Shown here piece after piece: positions 1 through 11,901 of a stretch of 64,000 nt of DNA. A program made the position numbers and the translations under genes. Each line of letters starts with the position of its first letter. Position 1 is the first letter of the stretch. The DNA lies in NCBI RefSeq assembly GCF_964340395.1, contig NC_135571.1:13460546-13524545 (forward strand), read 5' to 3'. The stretch comes from Glandiceps talaboti. Lineage: Eukaryota; Hemichordata; Enteropneusta; Spengelidae. The notes beneath the pieces are model-generated. The model did no database searches. It saw only the letters and a list, made by a program, of their open reading frames with translations, and was not told where the DNA came from.

Positions 1-243
1 CTGCATTCATATAAACGTGATATTATCGCGTCCCTATTTGATTTTAGTTTCAGACTGGAGAGGTAGAGTTCAGTTAATGAGTAATTGTCTAAAGGAAGTA
101 AACAATTGCAACTGCCTGTCAATTTGTGGATTACTACTGACATGCACCATTTACCCTTTGCCCATTGGGGGTAGCACAGATTTCTGTGCCAGAATAACGA
201 CTTTCCCTATACATGAATGGAAATGATGGTAGTAATCATTTAC
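1..243 (+). mobile_element. Foldback MITE, left end cut off by window
   Basis: This stretch matches the inner part and right terminal repeat of the intact element at 31371-31702; base 1 corresponds to about 31451. Shared landmarks are CATTCATATAAACGTGAT, TTTCAGACTGGAG, AATTGCAACTG and the terminal block GGGGGTAGCACAGATTTCTG. The left terminal inverted repeat lies outside the window. No protein is encoded, so it is a non-autonomous element; the superfamily is unknown. Confidence 0.75.
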
Positions 244-672
244 CCTTTGGCCAGCAGGGGTAGCACAGATTTCTGTGCCAGAATAACAACTTTCCCTATA
301 CATGAATGGAAATGATGGTAGTAATCATTTACCCTTTGGCCAGCAGGGTAGCACAGATTTTTGTGCTAGAATAACGACTTTCCCTATAAACGAGTGGAGA
401 TGATTGCAGTAATCGTAACACGTTGTATAGGAACTAGGCTATAGCAAATGGCAAATGTTAGGATGTTGTTACCATTAGGTGTAGAACTTATCTGACATTG
501 CAGTAGTAAAGTAGCAGGGGTAGCACAGATTTCTGTTCTAGAATAACGACTTTCCAAATAGTGAATGGAGATGATCATAGTAATCATAACAGGTCGTATA
601 CATTGTAGGAACTAGGCTAGCAAATGGCAAATGTTAGGATGTTGTTACCATCAGCTGTAGAACATATGTGAG
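152..672 (+). repeat. Tandem copies of the MITE terminal repeat
   Basis: The right terminal repeat of the MITE is repeated with a period of 89 bp, units starting near 152, 241 and 330. A further copy at about 511-591 comes with its flank: the block with GGAACTAGGCTA and GCAAATGGCAAATGTTAGGA is at 430-497 and again at 605-672. Each unit carries GCACAGA-AA-TCTGTGC or a variant, which is itself a hairpin. So a terminal end, not a whole element, was amplified here. Confidence 0.8.
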
Positions 673-884
673 TGAAAGAAGTAATGCCAAGGTCAGGATC
701 GATATCGGTTAATGTCAGGATATCGGTTAACACCAACTAATTGTAGACGGGATATGTTAAAGTGGTTGTAACTGATATCACAATGAGAACGTACTAAATG
801 TACTAAGACTTTGTTATCATGGTTTAGACCATTACAGTAGTATTAGCTTAGAAATTCAGCTTTCATCGTTGGAATTTGTGTTGG
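673..884. other. AT-rich sequence, no feature seen
   Basis: Apart from a short duplication (GATATCGGTTAA at about 700-730) nothing coding or structured is visible. Confidence 0.5.
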
Positions 885-1135
885 CTACCAAATGGATTCT
901 CCAGGGTTGTGTCATTGCTAAGATATATGTTGGCTAGCAAATGGATTCTCCAGGATTTGGTTATTATTGTCATTGGCTACTACTAGTAGTACTAGTACCA
1001 AAGATATTCCCTAAGGGTTGTATGAGTTCAGATATCATGTGTTGGCTTCCAAAGGGATTCCATTGAGTTCTAACCTTGCTGAGATATGTGTTGGCTACCA
1101 TAGGAATTCACCAGGGTTCTGTCATCACTGAAATA
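885..1135 (+). repeat. Degenerate ~50-bp tandem repeat, about 4 copies
   Basis: Four diverged units share TGTTGGCTACCAAATGGATT, CTCCAGGGTT and GTCATTGCTGAGATAT. Units begin near 889, 937, 1040 and 1088, with an irregular insertion between the second and third. No coding frame persists. Confidence 0.6.
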
Positions 1136-1341
1136 TGTCAAGTACATGTGTGTGTATGTTGGGTATTTTTTGGTGTTTTTTTTCCAAATTTGTGTGTTGT
1201 TAATATAGTATTTCATTCTTTCCTTATTTGGCCATCAGTAAACCCTCCACTCCACCCTACCTCACCCCAAATCAAAGTTGAGGGTAATAGATTACAAAAA
1301 TAACAATGTACATTATGTAATAATGGGTAGATTAATTGTTA

Positions 1342-1359
1342 CCCCCCCCCCCCCCCCCC
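1342..1359 (+). repeat. Homopolymer C tract (18 C)
   Basis: An uninterrupted run of 18 C. The length of such runs is uncertain in any assembly. The proline-rich ORF across it is an artefact. Confidence 0.9.
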
Positions 1360-1538
1360 ATACCAGATACTTTTTTCTCAAACGAATCGTACATTTATGG
1401 GAAGTTAGGAGGGTTTGATTTCTATTACAAAGTTTACCCAAGACTTGAATTTGTGTTGCCATGTCAACTCCTAAATGTAAAACTGATGCTAAAGAAAATT
1501 AATATAAATGCAAACTTTGGGATGAGGTGTTAGGTAAA

Positions 1539-1576
1539 AGGGAAGGGGGAAGGGGGAAGGGAGGGAGGAGGGGGAG
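1539..1576 (+). other. G-rich tract, potential G-quadruplex
   Basis: At least six runs of three or more G separated by A or AA (GGGAAGGGGGAAGGG pattern). This fits the general G3+N1-7 quadruplex rule; folding is inferred. Confidence 0.6.
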
Positions 1577-1594
1577 ACATAACATGAATTGTTT

Positions 1595-1705
1595 CAGCTG
1601 CAACTTGCTATTGACTTCCATTGGTCTAACGGCGTACCATCTTATAAATTTGGTAGTCTAGACACAATGTTTAGTAGTGTAGACAAATGTGTCCCAGACT
1701 ACTGC
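1595..1705 (+). repeat. Single dispersed copy of the 54-bp satellite unit plus flank
   Basis: This matches 10357-10460, the left edge of the 54-bp array: CAGCTGCAA, TTCCATTGGTCTAA, ATCTTATAAATTTGGTAGTC and ACAATGTTTAGTAGT occur in the same order. Here the unit is present only once, and the AGTAGT...GACTACT hairpin arms are kept. It looks like an unexpanded relative of the array 9 kb away. Confidence 0.8.
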
Positions 1706-2094
1706 TTACAGTTTGAGTCCCTGTTTTTATGTAAGCACTTGAATGGCCTAGTGTTCAATCACATTTCTCCTGAAATATAACCCTTGACCTTTGACCTCAG
1801 AAGCTGAATAATATAAACCTCTGCTGACCTACTAGTTTCAAATTATATAAAATGTTTTATATATTATGTAATAAACATATCATCTTTCTCTCTTAAATTT
1901 TAATGAATGTATATACATCCTGTCAAATTTTTATATTTGATATCCGTGACAGCCAATGTTTAGGGCACTGCTATGAATGATAGTATGATATGAAGGAATT
2001 AAAAAACCAGTCTGTGATATCGAAATTTGATACAAATCTTTATGTGTGATGAATATGATAAATTTTATTTATTTGACTTGGTCAGATTCTCTGC
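1706..2094. other. AT-rich sequence, no feature seen
   Basis: No convincing ORF, splice-bounded exon or array is visible. Confidence 0.4.
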
Positions 2095-2212
2095 ATTTTA
2101 CTCATACATGCAATGTACAAACTGACCCCCCTGTGTTTTGTTGTAACTTGTGGGGTATTTTACTCATTCATACACTCCTCAAGCTGACCCCTCTGTGTAT
2201 CGTTGTAACTTA
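2095..2212 (+). repeat. Two-copy ~62-bp direct repeat
   Basis: TTTACTCATACATG...CTGACCCCCCTGTGT...GTTGTAACTT is followed at once by a second copy at 2157-2212. Non-coding. Confidence 0.7.
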
Positions 2213-2535
2213 GGTAGGTATATCTAGTACTATTACTATAGACAATGAAACAAAATATATTACTTTTTAAAACTCTGATCAAAAACACATACTTATGGCA
2301 CTGACAACTTTCATAAAATCAGCGCTTATCAAAAGGAAAGACATTCTGCAGAGTTAAAAGATATATATTACATTTATCTAACCTAAAGTTTAAACTTTCG
2401 CATAAACCTTATTTTTGTATATTTGTTAAGTATTATTACTGTAGTTTATATATTAACTAGTTTGTTTTAGTACCGAACACTTATTGCAGAAAATCCAATG
2501 AAGAAATGTAGTTTTCTTGAAGGATGCAATAACGA

Positions 2536-2815
2536 TTCTATTCTATTCTATTCTATTCTATTCTATTCTATTCTGTTCTGTTCTGTTCTGTTCTGTTCTG
2601 TTCTGTTCTGTTCTGTTCTGTTGTTCTGTTCTGTTCTGTTCTGTTCTGTTCTATTCTGTTCTGTTCTATTTTATTCTATTCTATTCTATTCTATTCTATT
2701 CTATTCTGTTCCGTTCCGTTCCGTTCCGTTCCGTTCCGTTCTGTTCTGTTCTGTTCTATTCTATTCTATTCTATTCTCTTCTATTCTATTCTATTCCATT
2801 CTATTCTATTCTATT
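2536..2815 (+). repeat. TTCTA/TTCTG/TTCCG pentanucleotide block (~280 bp)
   Basis: Pure 5-bp periodicity with variants in runs: TTCTA, then about 20 TTCTG with one slipped unit, TTCTA, six TTCCG, TTCTG, then TTCTA again. Because the period is 5, all three frames stay open, which explains two overlapping 105-120 codon Phe/Tyr/Ser/Leu ORFs. These are not genes. Confidence 0.95.
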
Positions 2816-5800
2816 ACTTTTAACTTTCAAGTAACTTTATTTATGTGTCGTACATACTAGTTCTGTAGTGTACTGTAGTCAGTCAGTGTCAATGACTGGT
2901 AGTATACTGGAACAACACAAACCAGAAATGAAAAAACTCTCTGAACCAAAAAAATGACATTAGATTTTCAAAGTAACAATGAAAATCTTTCAATAACTTG
3001 TCCATTCTTTGTCATTAAAACAACATTGATGTAAAACACTTGAAAAAACATCCTGGTGTTTGTTAGGGTGAAATTGTACATTTCCCAGGCTTCTAAAGGA
3101 TGTTGTAAGAATAACTAGGAGTCCAAAATATAGCAGACTATATAATGTTGATTTAACCTCAATTCTAAGTATAAATATAGAAAAGTTTGACAGCCGACAC
3201 CGCCAATGGTTTGTTATCATTATGGCCGACAACTTACTAGAAAAACAGTAGGAAAATAATTATGTGCAACCCTTTGTGTAATTTTTGGACATTTTCGTGG
3301 CTGTCAGAAACAGATTTTGAACAAAAAATTTCTTTTGTGGATATGAGCAAGTATTATTGCAGTGTAATTTTTTGAAATTTTTTATTTTGTGTGAGGTGCC
3401 TACATTTGGTATATTTTCTGTTAAAAATCAAAAACAACATATTTGACAGAAATAGTTGATTTTATCAATTTTTGAAATGTTTTGGATGAAATGTATAAAT
3501 GTTACTTTGATATTTTCTGCCAAAAAAAGCCAACAAAAACTCAATTTTTTGACAGCAATTCTTGTGTTTGTCACTTTTGACTGATTTTTGATGAATTTCT
3601 TGTGGTGGTCCACACACTTTTTGTTTTGATATGTATCAAAAAATGAAAACTTGACCTCAAATATTTTTTCCCATAAATGTTGTATTTTATTGAAAAATCT
3701 TTTTAGAGCAAAATTTCATTCATGTTTTTGATGCCAGAATTTGACAGGAATTATGCCCTTTCTGCAACTGTTTGATAATTTTCATGTAAATGACAAGGTC
3801 TGGAGATATTTCCATGTTTTATAGAATAAAGTGTTACCAACATAAAACTGAAGGACATGTTTTCATAACACAATGTCTCTCCTGTTTTGACACAAGGGGT
3901 GAACAAGTTTGTTGAGTCTTTCCATGCCCTTTGCTTTGTATGTCTGACATACTCACACAGATCAAATTACAATTTTCTACTACTATTTCACCAAAATATC
4001 TCTAGTCTCCAGAGCAATCAATTGAAAGACATTATCAACAGTAAAATCAGAGTTTTTGATAAGTTTTGGGATGCTTATAATCAGAAAGGGGAATAAGGCA
4101 ACATTTGAATGGATATCATATAACACAAGAATTTGGTTAAAATGGCCATTCTGAAATGTTGAGGGCGCTGTAACCATGTTAGTCACTTGTTTGATGGCTT
4201 TTACGATAACACCATAAAAGGCAAGTGTGTTGACAAGAGAGTAGCATTGTCTGAATAAGTTATACACAGCTTTATACATAATACTCACACCAAAAATTTC
4301 TCTTTTGGGGAAAATATTGTTGAAATATATTGTAAGAATGAATGTCCATGTTTTGGGTTCATAGTTAGGAACAAAGATATCTCCCCTCGTCGACAAATTT
4401 TTGGTTGACAAATTTTTGGTAACAAATCAAAAATTATTTTTTTGTTTCCACAAAAATGTTTGTGAGCTCGTAAAGATTACCATATATATGTAAATGTAAT
4501 CTTTTTTGAATGATTTTCTCTGAATTTTAACTTCAGGATGTCAATATTATTTTGATCATAAAGCACCAGATAATTAAACCTTGCTGTAGGAGGTAGACAT
4601 TATCTTTTTTCTTGTGTGTGTTGTCATCAACCACAAGTTATAATTAATATAATTTTCAGTTTGTTTAGTTTTTTGATACATGACAGTTTCTATTTTGTGA
4701 ACATATTTGGATGTGTTCATTAGTATTCTAGAATGTGAGTGTACTTTGTTTGAATTCTTGTACGCGTCTTTGTTGCAGTCTTTGGTTGATTATAGTATAA
4801 ATTACTGGTTATAGTGTTTAGAAGTCCCTGAAGAAACATACTTTAATACAAAACCAGACAAATATAACCACTTTTATTGCAGAAATTTTGCTTGGACTGA
4901 AATTTAAAATGACAAGTAGCCTCATGACCCTTTGACTGTAAAATGAATAGCGCCCTCTTGTGGCAGTGAAATGTAAACGGATCCAAGGTGTCAAACTTAT
5001 TTGTGTTCTGAGTCATATCTCCCACTGTGCTGCAATTCATCACATAAATTTGATATAATAATCTTTGATAGTTTTGTCATATAATGCACGTAATGAGTAA
5101 AATAAACATCATTTTGCAAAAACGTCCCGAACGTAAATGATGGTGTTGAAACAAGATACGCTATGAGTACTGATAACATTTCCTTTGTCGGGTGACTTTT
5201 GATAGGAAATTCATTCAAATGATAGATGTTGTGAGCAGGTGTCTAGTGTCAGAATATTCCAAAGTGTCATTTTATCTGAGTTAAGAATTCCCTGGAGGCT
5301 AAAAGTGATATAGAAATAATTACAGTTGGTTTTATATATCATTTTATAATTGCCTCCATTTGTCATATTGGATCACGTCATGGTAACGCATTCATCTCAC
5401 CAAAATATCAGATATACCTAAAATTATCCAAGATGTCAGACTTTTACTGGTACCTTGAATTGACTAGTATCACCTTGATTAGGAGGCGAGATCAATAGTT
5501 CTATGTAGGATAAAAAATGGTTTATTCTTTTAGGGGGGGGGGGGGGGGCCTTGAACCACTTTAGTGTTATCCAACAAAAAACATTTTTACGTTTTCGCAT
5601 ATATTTCAGTGCCAATTTATGTGATTATGTGATTCAAATGATTTTTCCATGCCACTACATGGGGTATATGATAAAACCTTTATGGCCCTGATATGGGTTT
5701 TGTAGACCTTGGTAGTATGTTTTACAGGACCTTCCTAAAGTCAGGCCTTCCACCGTATAATCTGCAAATCCCATATCTGGGTCGTAAATAGTAATATGAA

Positions 5801-6489
5801 TACTGCTGTGTCAAATAATATGAAATATTATTCTTCAAAGCCAATAGTTATCATCAATTATTTGAATGTCATGACTCAGGTGGATATTTTATGGTTTTAG
5901 ATCTAAATAAATGACCATTGAATTAATTCAAATTTGACAAATTATTGTCATATCAATCTATTGTATTTAATTCATTAGAAGGGTAATATGTCATGATGCA
6001 CATGTGTAAGTGTGGCATACTTTAGGTATTTGTAGGAGTGCATACAGTGTTCTCTGCAGTTGTACTTTGACTAGCAACACTGGAAGTATAGTGGCAAACA
6101 TCACATCTAATGAGTACAAATACCTTGAGTTCCCAAACTGAATCTCACGGATTCTGTTATTAAATATGTTTATCCCAAAATAGCAAATTTCCTGTAAAAT
6201 CATACTGTGCGATCATGCATGTTCATGTACAGGGAACAGCCATGCACTCATTTCTATATCATTTGCATATCATTTGCATAAATGTATGTAATAATGGTTT
6301 CGGTATTACAAATACAACTGGTATATGAAACTCACTTGTGCTAGTAATCACTGGTATGTGTGTAATAACTTGAATTGTTTTATCTCTCCAGCCATAGGTA
6401 CAAGACTTTTACTTTTCGTGTTTACTATACAGTTAGAATATTAAAGATGAAATCTGAAATTTCTTCCAAAAAAAGACAGTGTTGATATT
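2816..6489. other. AT-rich non-coding stretch
   Basis: Mostly AT-rich sequence with runs of T and A. From about 3260 to 3900 there are weak echoes of the dispersed ~140-bp repeat family (TTTGACAG and TTTTCTGCCAAAA-like blocks). A 142-codon minus-strand ORF (3983-4411) and a 69-codon plus ORF (3887-4096) overlap in opposite directions and show no recognised domain. A run of 16 G is at about 5534-5549. Two ATTTGCAT octamers are at 6261-6268 and 6272-6279. No exon is supported. Confidence 0.45.
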
Positions 6490-6835
6490 GTAATTTGAAA
6501 ATTTGATGACTCCTGTCCGCAGTTGTGCAGGTTCATTTCAACTTTCATTTCATTAGATAAAAATTGTTGTCCCTACTTGTAAACTGATGATTTTCGTACA
6601 TTATTTTGATGACTTTGTCGAAAATGTATACAATTTGTATGAAAATATGTCAAATTTCAAAACGCATCATTGAAATTTGTGAATACCTGTCCTCAGTTGT
6701 ACATATTACTAAATATTTCAATTTTCATATTATGATGAAAACTGACAGTTATTGTTCTCAGTTGTGCAAACTGAATATTTCAATTTTCATATCGTACGAC
6801 AATTTTTGACAACTGGTGTCCTCAGGAGTACAAGG
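6490..6835 (+). repeat. Degenerate 60-85 bp tandem repeat
   Basis: About five diverged units share CTGTCCTCAGTTGTRCA followed by ATATTTCAATTTTCATAT. The last three are about 65 bp apart. Strongly decayed and non-coding. Confidence 0.5.
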
Positions 6836-7965
6836 TAATGAAATGTGACTCTGTTGCCGACCTTTGACCTTCATCAGTTTGTTGAATAATTAAGTATCAC
6901 CTCTTTGACCTTAAGAAATGTGATGAAAAAACTGTCATCTTAAATTATTTCAAAATGTTAAATTAGTGGAGGTTTGAGTGATGACTGAACACTATAGAAA
7001 TTCACAAAAAGACATTTACATAAAAAACAACGAATTTATTGTCATTTTGATGAAGGAAATTCATCTTTTGAAGATTGTGTCTATTTTCATTGGATATAGA
7101 TTAATTATTTGCAAAAATTGCAGAATGTTAAAAAAATGTATTTATCTATGCAATGACAGGGAAGTGCCATACACAAATGTTTACGGTTCGTCAATTCTAA
7201 AGAGCGCCCTCTATCATTAATAATGGGACATGACGAAAAGAAGTTTCAAGTAGACAGGCTGGCAGACATTGTGTCTTTACTAGGAGATTATAAACGATAT
7301 GTTAATATTTGAAGTCAATATAGTCTGCTAAGATTATTACAATCTAAAATTAACAAATGATAATCATCTATCTACTCAAATATAGGAATGTTTATAAATA
7401 GGTGAAAGTTCATCAACTATTTTGGTTGCAGATATTATTTACAATTTCACTAAATTGATTATCAGTCGAATTTTTCAATATTAACAAAATATTTTTCAAA
7501 GACCAACAAATTTTGATGCAATACATATTTTGGTCAACTTTTAGATGTGCAGATGTGGAAAATGTTATATTTCTGTTGCTTACATCGAGGATACGACAAA
7601 ATTTGTAACCTGGAGAAAATATTAATAGCACTATATCATAATTACAAGAAATAAATTTTTAATGAAAAAATTATGCATAAAAGAGAAAAACTGTAAAAAT
7701 TTGAAATGAAAATGTGACAATTGATTATTCAAAGTATTAATCTAATTGATATGGTCTGATGATTTTAATTGAAAGATATTTTCCAAAATAATTCGAGAAA
7801 ATTACTAGTTGAATTTTGAAATAAATTACAGAAATATTGTATCTGACCTAGTATTTGAGAAGATATCAACAATTTGATAAATAATTTGCCAATTTTGTTT
7901 GTAAAAATAAAAATTATATGACAGATATATGTGCCATACACTTGGAAGACTTCCATAAAATTGAT
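6836..7965. other. AT-rich sequence with dispersed-repeat remnants
   Basis: Includes a diverged block near 7420-7640 resembling the ~140-bp dispersed family. ORFs of 63-80 codons here have no recognised features. Confidence 0.4.
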
Positions 7966-8230
7966 GGAAATAAAGATGTTGTATACTCAGAAATAAAAAC
8001 ATTGTATACAGAAATTAAAATATTTTATACACTGAAATAAAAATATTGTATACACAGAAATTAAAATATTGTATACACAGAAATTAAAATTTTGTATACT
8101 CAGAAATAAAAATATTGTATACAGAAATTAAAATATTTTATACACTGAAATAAAAATATTTTATCATCAGAATTAAAAATATTGTGTACACTGAAATTAA
8201 AATATTGTATACACTGAAATTAAAATATTG
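7966..8230 (+). repeat. ~24-bp minisatellite, about 11 copies
   Basis: Units of the form AATATTGTATACACAGAAAT plus TAAA, with 19-24 bp spacing because some copies lack CAC. GTATAC is self-complementary. Non-coding. Confidence 0.85.
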
Positions 8231-8630
8231 GGCTCATATAGACTTGCAAAGACATCAAAATGGTTGCCGATAATGAATATTCATGGCTTCTGGGTTCATA
8301 GATCCTTACAAATGTCAATTTTTTACTCACATTCAAACCCCCCTCCCCCGGACAAAGCTGATGATGTCAGCGTATTCAATCCCAAAATTAATTTTGAGTT
8401 TGTGAGTGGAAATTTCAAAAGAAAGATTGTATTTCTAAAGTTATAAAGTTTTGGAAGCGGTTGATAAATTGGTATCGATTCAACATCACAATTAGTTGGG
8501 TTGATTCTGTATAAATTATATAATGCAAATCAAATTAATTGGCAGTCCATTATTGAATAAAGTTCAGTTTTTGGGTGCTTTTCTCATTAAATTTTGATCA
8601 AAGTGATCCGTCATGGAAAGTTCATTAAAT

Positions 8631-8915
8631 AAATTGGTCAACTGACTCATTCAAAGGGAATAGGCGGCCATTTATTTGATCAAAAATTATAGTTAGTAAG
8701 CAGACTATATTTCTGAAACATAATATCATTATATTAACAGTTTACTTTCTTGTTTTCTACCAAATTTATTTGAATAGATTCTGCTTTTGTCTAACTGTGT
8801 GACTCATTCAAGTGTTTATAGTCTGCCATTTATTTGGACAAAAAATTATAGTTAGTAAAGTACGATATTTACAGTTGACTTCATATTTCTGCCAAATTTA
8901 CAAATTTTCGTAAAA
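8631..8915 (+). repeat. Two-copy ~170-bp duplication
   Basis: GACTCATTCAA...GCCATTTATTTG...CAAAAATTATAGTTAGTAA is followed by TTTCT...CCAAATTT. Copies begin near 8643 and 8810. No coding content. Confidence 0.6.
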
Positions 8916-8999
8916 ATAGTTGCAAGTTCATGATTGTAGATCTTTTGGTAAAGTTGAAATTATATTTTCTGGAGGTAAAATTGTCGTAATTAGATTAAA

Positions 9000-9303
9000 T
9001 ATCCCCCAATTTTTTTCTTTTTTTGGCCAAGGAAAATATGAGTCACCTAAGGGGCCTTGTCACTATGAGTTGCTAGACAAGCACTGACAAAAAGAAAAGA
9101 AAGATAGCGGAAAATAATAAATTTATACTTCCTCAAACATAATGTATGAAAAATTTAGAAAAATAATAGTGATTTGAAATATTTTGACTCATTTGGAGCA
9201 CCACAGAATAATGACTTAATTCGACAGGGTTGTCGTGAAATAGAATGACCTCAGGTATATTTTCTGTTCAAAGACAATACTTCGGCTTGCTTATTGTATA
9301 TAG
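9000..9303 (+). mobile_element. Dispersed ~310-bp element, copy 1 (AAGGGGCCTTGTCAC family)
   Basis: Shares with 23148-23456 and 46700-47055 the ordered blocks CCAAGGAAAATATGAGT, AAGGGGCCTTGTCACTAT, a central A-rich part with GAAAAATAAT, GTTGTCGTGA and a terminal TTCTG...GGCTTGC...GTATA. No protein is encoded. Class unknown; no clear pol III boxes or target duplication were found. Confidence 0.65.
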
Positions 9304-10356
9304 AAATGGAAGAGTCAGAGAAACATTAAAATGACAAATTCTAATTTGTGAATAGAAAATTAAAATAAAAATAAATGTAGATTTTCACAGGATAGTAATC
9401 CTGTTAATCTTAAAACCAATATTGAAGTGTTTGCTTCTTTTGTGTAATTATTGATTTTGTGTTCTCATTTTGACTGATTTATTCCTTCCTTTGTCAAAGC
9501 TGCATGTTTATTTATCTCCTAACAGATGTCATAAAAATATAGAGATATGTCTCACAATATTTTGTAAATTTAATAACTTTGTACCAAAATTTTGATATCA
9601 TTTTGAAAATTTCAAGTATTCTTATAATTCCAGTCTAAAATAATGTTGTGTAGTGTGAAAAAATTTATGAAAAATTTGAAAAACTGAAAAATTCTGATAT
9701 CAATGCAGATATATTATACATTTGACAATATATATTTCCAGTCTAAAATTAGAGTTAGGCAATGTAAAATATAAAAAACAAGAATTTTTTCTAATATTTA
9801 GGTGAGAAATCACCTCTGTACCAACATTTTGAGAAAATGTCATAAATAAGCGACACATGAAAAATATCAGAGAAAAATAAAATTGTACAGAGCTAAAAAT
9901 TTTGAGAAAAAGTGAGAAAGAAGCAATACTTGAAAAAAATCAGTCCAAAATAAAACTGCCTAGTGCTAAAAATTTGATACAAACAAGAATAATTGTTCAA
10001 ATCTTTTTAGGCGGGAAAGTACTTGATATGAAAGTGGTTAATGATAATGGAGTTTTCTACTTCATATATCAAACTAAAGGTGAAAGGTCAATGTAAAGTG
10101 TAATTTATTCCCTATTACTAGAGTATTAGGAAGAAATGACGACTAATACAGAATTGTTATTAACATGTAAATCAGAAATGACACGTACCGTAAGTGTAGG
10201 GTACTGAAAATGTAGGTCAAGAACAGTGAACACAAATAATTTTATTTAAAATGTGTTTGACAACTTGTTCAAAAATTATGACTCAAAGTTAGCAGGAGTC
10301 CAGGATATACAGACTTCCGAACATATTATCTCGGCAACCAAATTTAAAAACTGTTG
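9304..10356. other. AT-rich sequence with dispersed ~140-bp repeats
   Basis: Several diverged copies between about 9530 and 10020 share ATAATTCCAGTCTAAAAT, GTGAAAAAATTTA and a GGCGGGAAA edge at 10010-10018. A 64-codon ORF at 9902-10096 lies inside this repeat and is not accepted. Confidence 0.5.
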
Positions 10357-10407
10357 CAGCTACAATTTTTTATTCATTTCCATTGGTCTAATAGACTATA
10401 TCTTATA

Positions 10408-11901
10408 AATTTAGTAGTCTAGATACAATGTTTAGTAGTCTATGTGTCCTGGACTACTGCTAATTTGGTAATCTAAACATAATGTTTAGTAGTCTGTGTG
10501 CCCTGGACTACTGCTGATTTGGTAGTCTATGTGTCCTGTACTACTGCTAACTTGGTAGTCTAGATACAATGTTTAGTAGTCTATGTGTCCTGAACTACTG
10601 CTAATTTGGTAGTCTAGATACAATGTTTAGTAGTCTATGTGTCCTGGACTACTGCTAACTTGGTAGTCTAGATACAATGTTTAGTAATCTATGTGTCCTG
10701 GACTACTGCTAAGTTGGTAGTCTAGATACAATGTTTAGTAATCTATATGTCCTGGACTACTGCTAAATTGATAGCCTAGATACAATGTTTAGTAGTCTAT
10801 GTGTCCTGGACTACTGCTAATTTGGTAGTCTAGATACAATGTTTAGTAGTCTATGTGTCCTGAACTACTGCTAATTTGGTAGTCTAGATACAATGTTTAG
10901 TAATCTATGTGTCCTGGACTACTGCTAATTTGGTAGTCTAGATACAATGTTTAGTAATCTATGTGTCCTGGACTACTGCTAATTTGGTAGTTTAGATACA
11001 ATGTGTAGTAGTCTAGGTGTCCTGCACTACTGCTAATTTGGTAGTCTAGATACAATGTTTAGTAGTCTATGTGCCCTGGACTACTGCTAATTTGGTAGTC
11101 TAGATACAATGTTTTAGTAGTGTATATGCCCAGGACATATACTACTAATTTGGTAGTCTAGATACAATGTTTAGTAGTCTATGTGTCCTGGACTACTGCT
11201 AACTTGGTAGTCTAGATACAATGTTTAGTAATCTATGTGTCCTGGACTACTGCTAATTTGGTAGTCTAGATACAATGTTTAGTAGTCTATGTGTCCTGTA
11301 CTACTGCTAATTTGGTAGTCTAGATACAATGTGTAGTAGTCTATGTGTCCTGGACTACTGCTAATTTGGTAGTCTAGATACAATGTTTAGTAGTCTATGT
11401 GTCCTGGACTACTGCTAATTTGGTAGTCTAGATACAATGTTTAGTAGTCTATGTGTCCTGGACTACTGCTAATTTGGTAGTCTAGATACAATGTTTAGTA
11501 GTCTATGTGTCCTGGACTACTCTGCTAATTTGGTAGTCTAGATACAATGTTTAGTAATCTATGTGTCCTGGACTACTGCTAATTTGGTAGTCTAGATACA
11601 ATGTTTAGTAGTCTATGTGTCCTGGACTACTGCTAATTTGGTAGTCTAGATACAATGTTTAGTAGTCTATGTGTCCTGGACTACTGCTAATTTGGTAGTC
11701 TAGATACAATGTTTTAGTAGTGTATATGCCCAGGACATATACTACTAATTTGGTAGTCTAGATACAATGTTTAGTAGTCTAAGTGTCCCATGGACTACTG
11801 CTAATTTGGTAGTCTAGATACAATGTTTAGTAGTCTATGTGTCCTGGACTACTGCTAATTTGGTAATCTGTGTTTAGTCTATGTGTGCTAGACTACTGCT
11901 A
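10408..11901 (+). repeat. 54-bp hairpin satellite, about 27-28 copies
   Basis: The unit runs TTTGGTAGTCTAGATACAAT, GTTTAGTAGTCTATGTGTCC, TGGACTACTGCTAA. Within each unit AGTAGTC and GACTACT are exact reverse complements around an 11-nt loop, so every copy can fold. Two variant units with a longer stem (TAGTAGTGTATATG ... CATATACTACTA) start at about 11113 and 11713, exactly 600 bp apart, which points to a secondary duplication inside the array. All frames contain stops. Confidence 0.97.

Noticed and set aside
2498-2860. Two long Phe/Ser/Tyr ORFs
   Set aside because: Read-through of the TTCTR pentanucleotide repeat.
3983-4411. 142-codon minus-strand ORF, the longest non-repetitive one
   Set aside because: No recognised domain, and one ORF of this length is not unexpected by chance in 64 kb of AT-rich sequence on six frames. 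It overlaps an opposite ORF.
10408-11901. CRISPR-like regular array
   Set aside because: Units are contiguous with no unique spacers, and the window is animal DNA.
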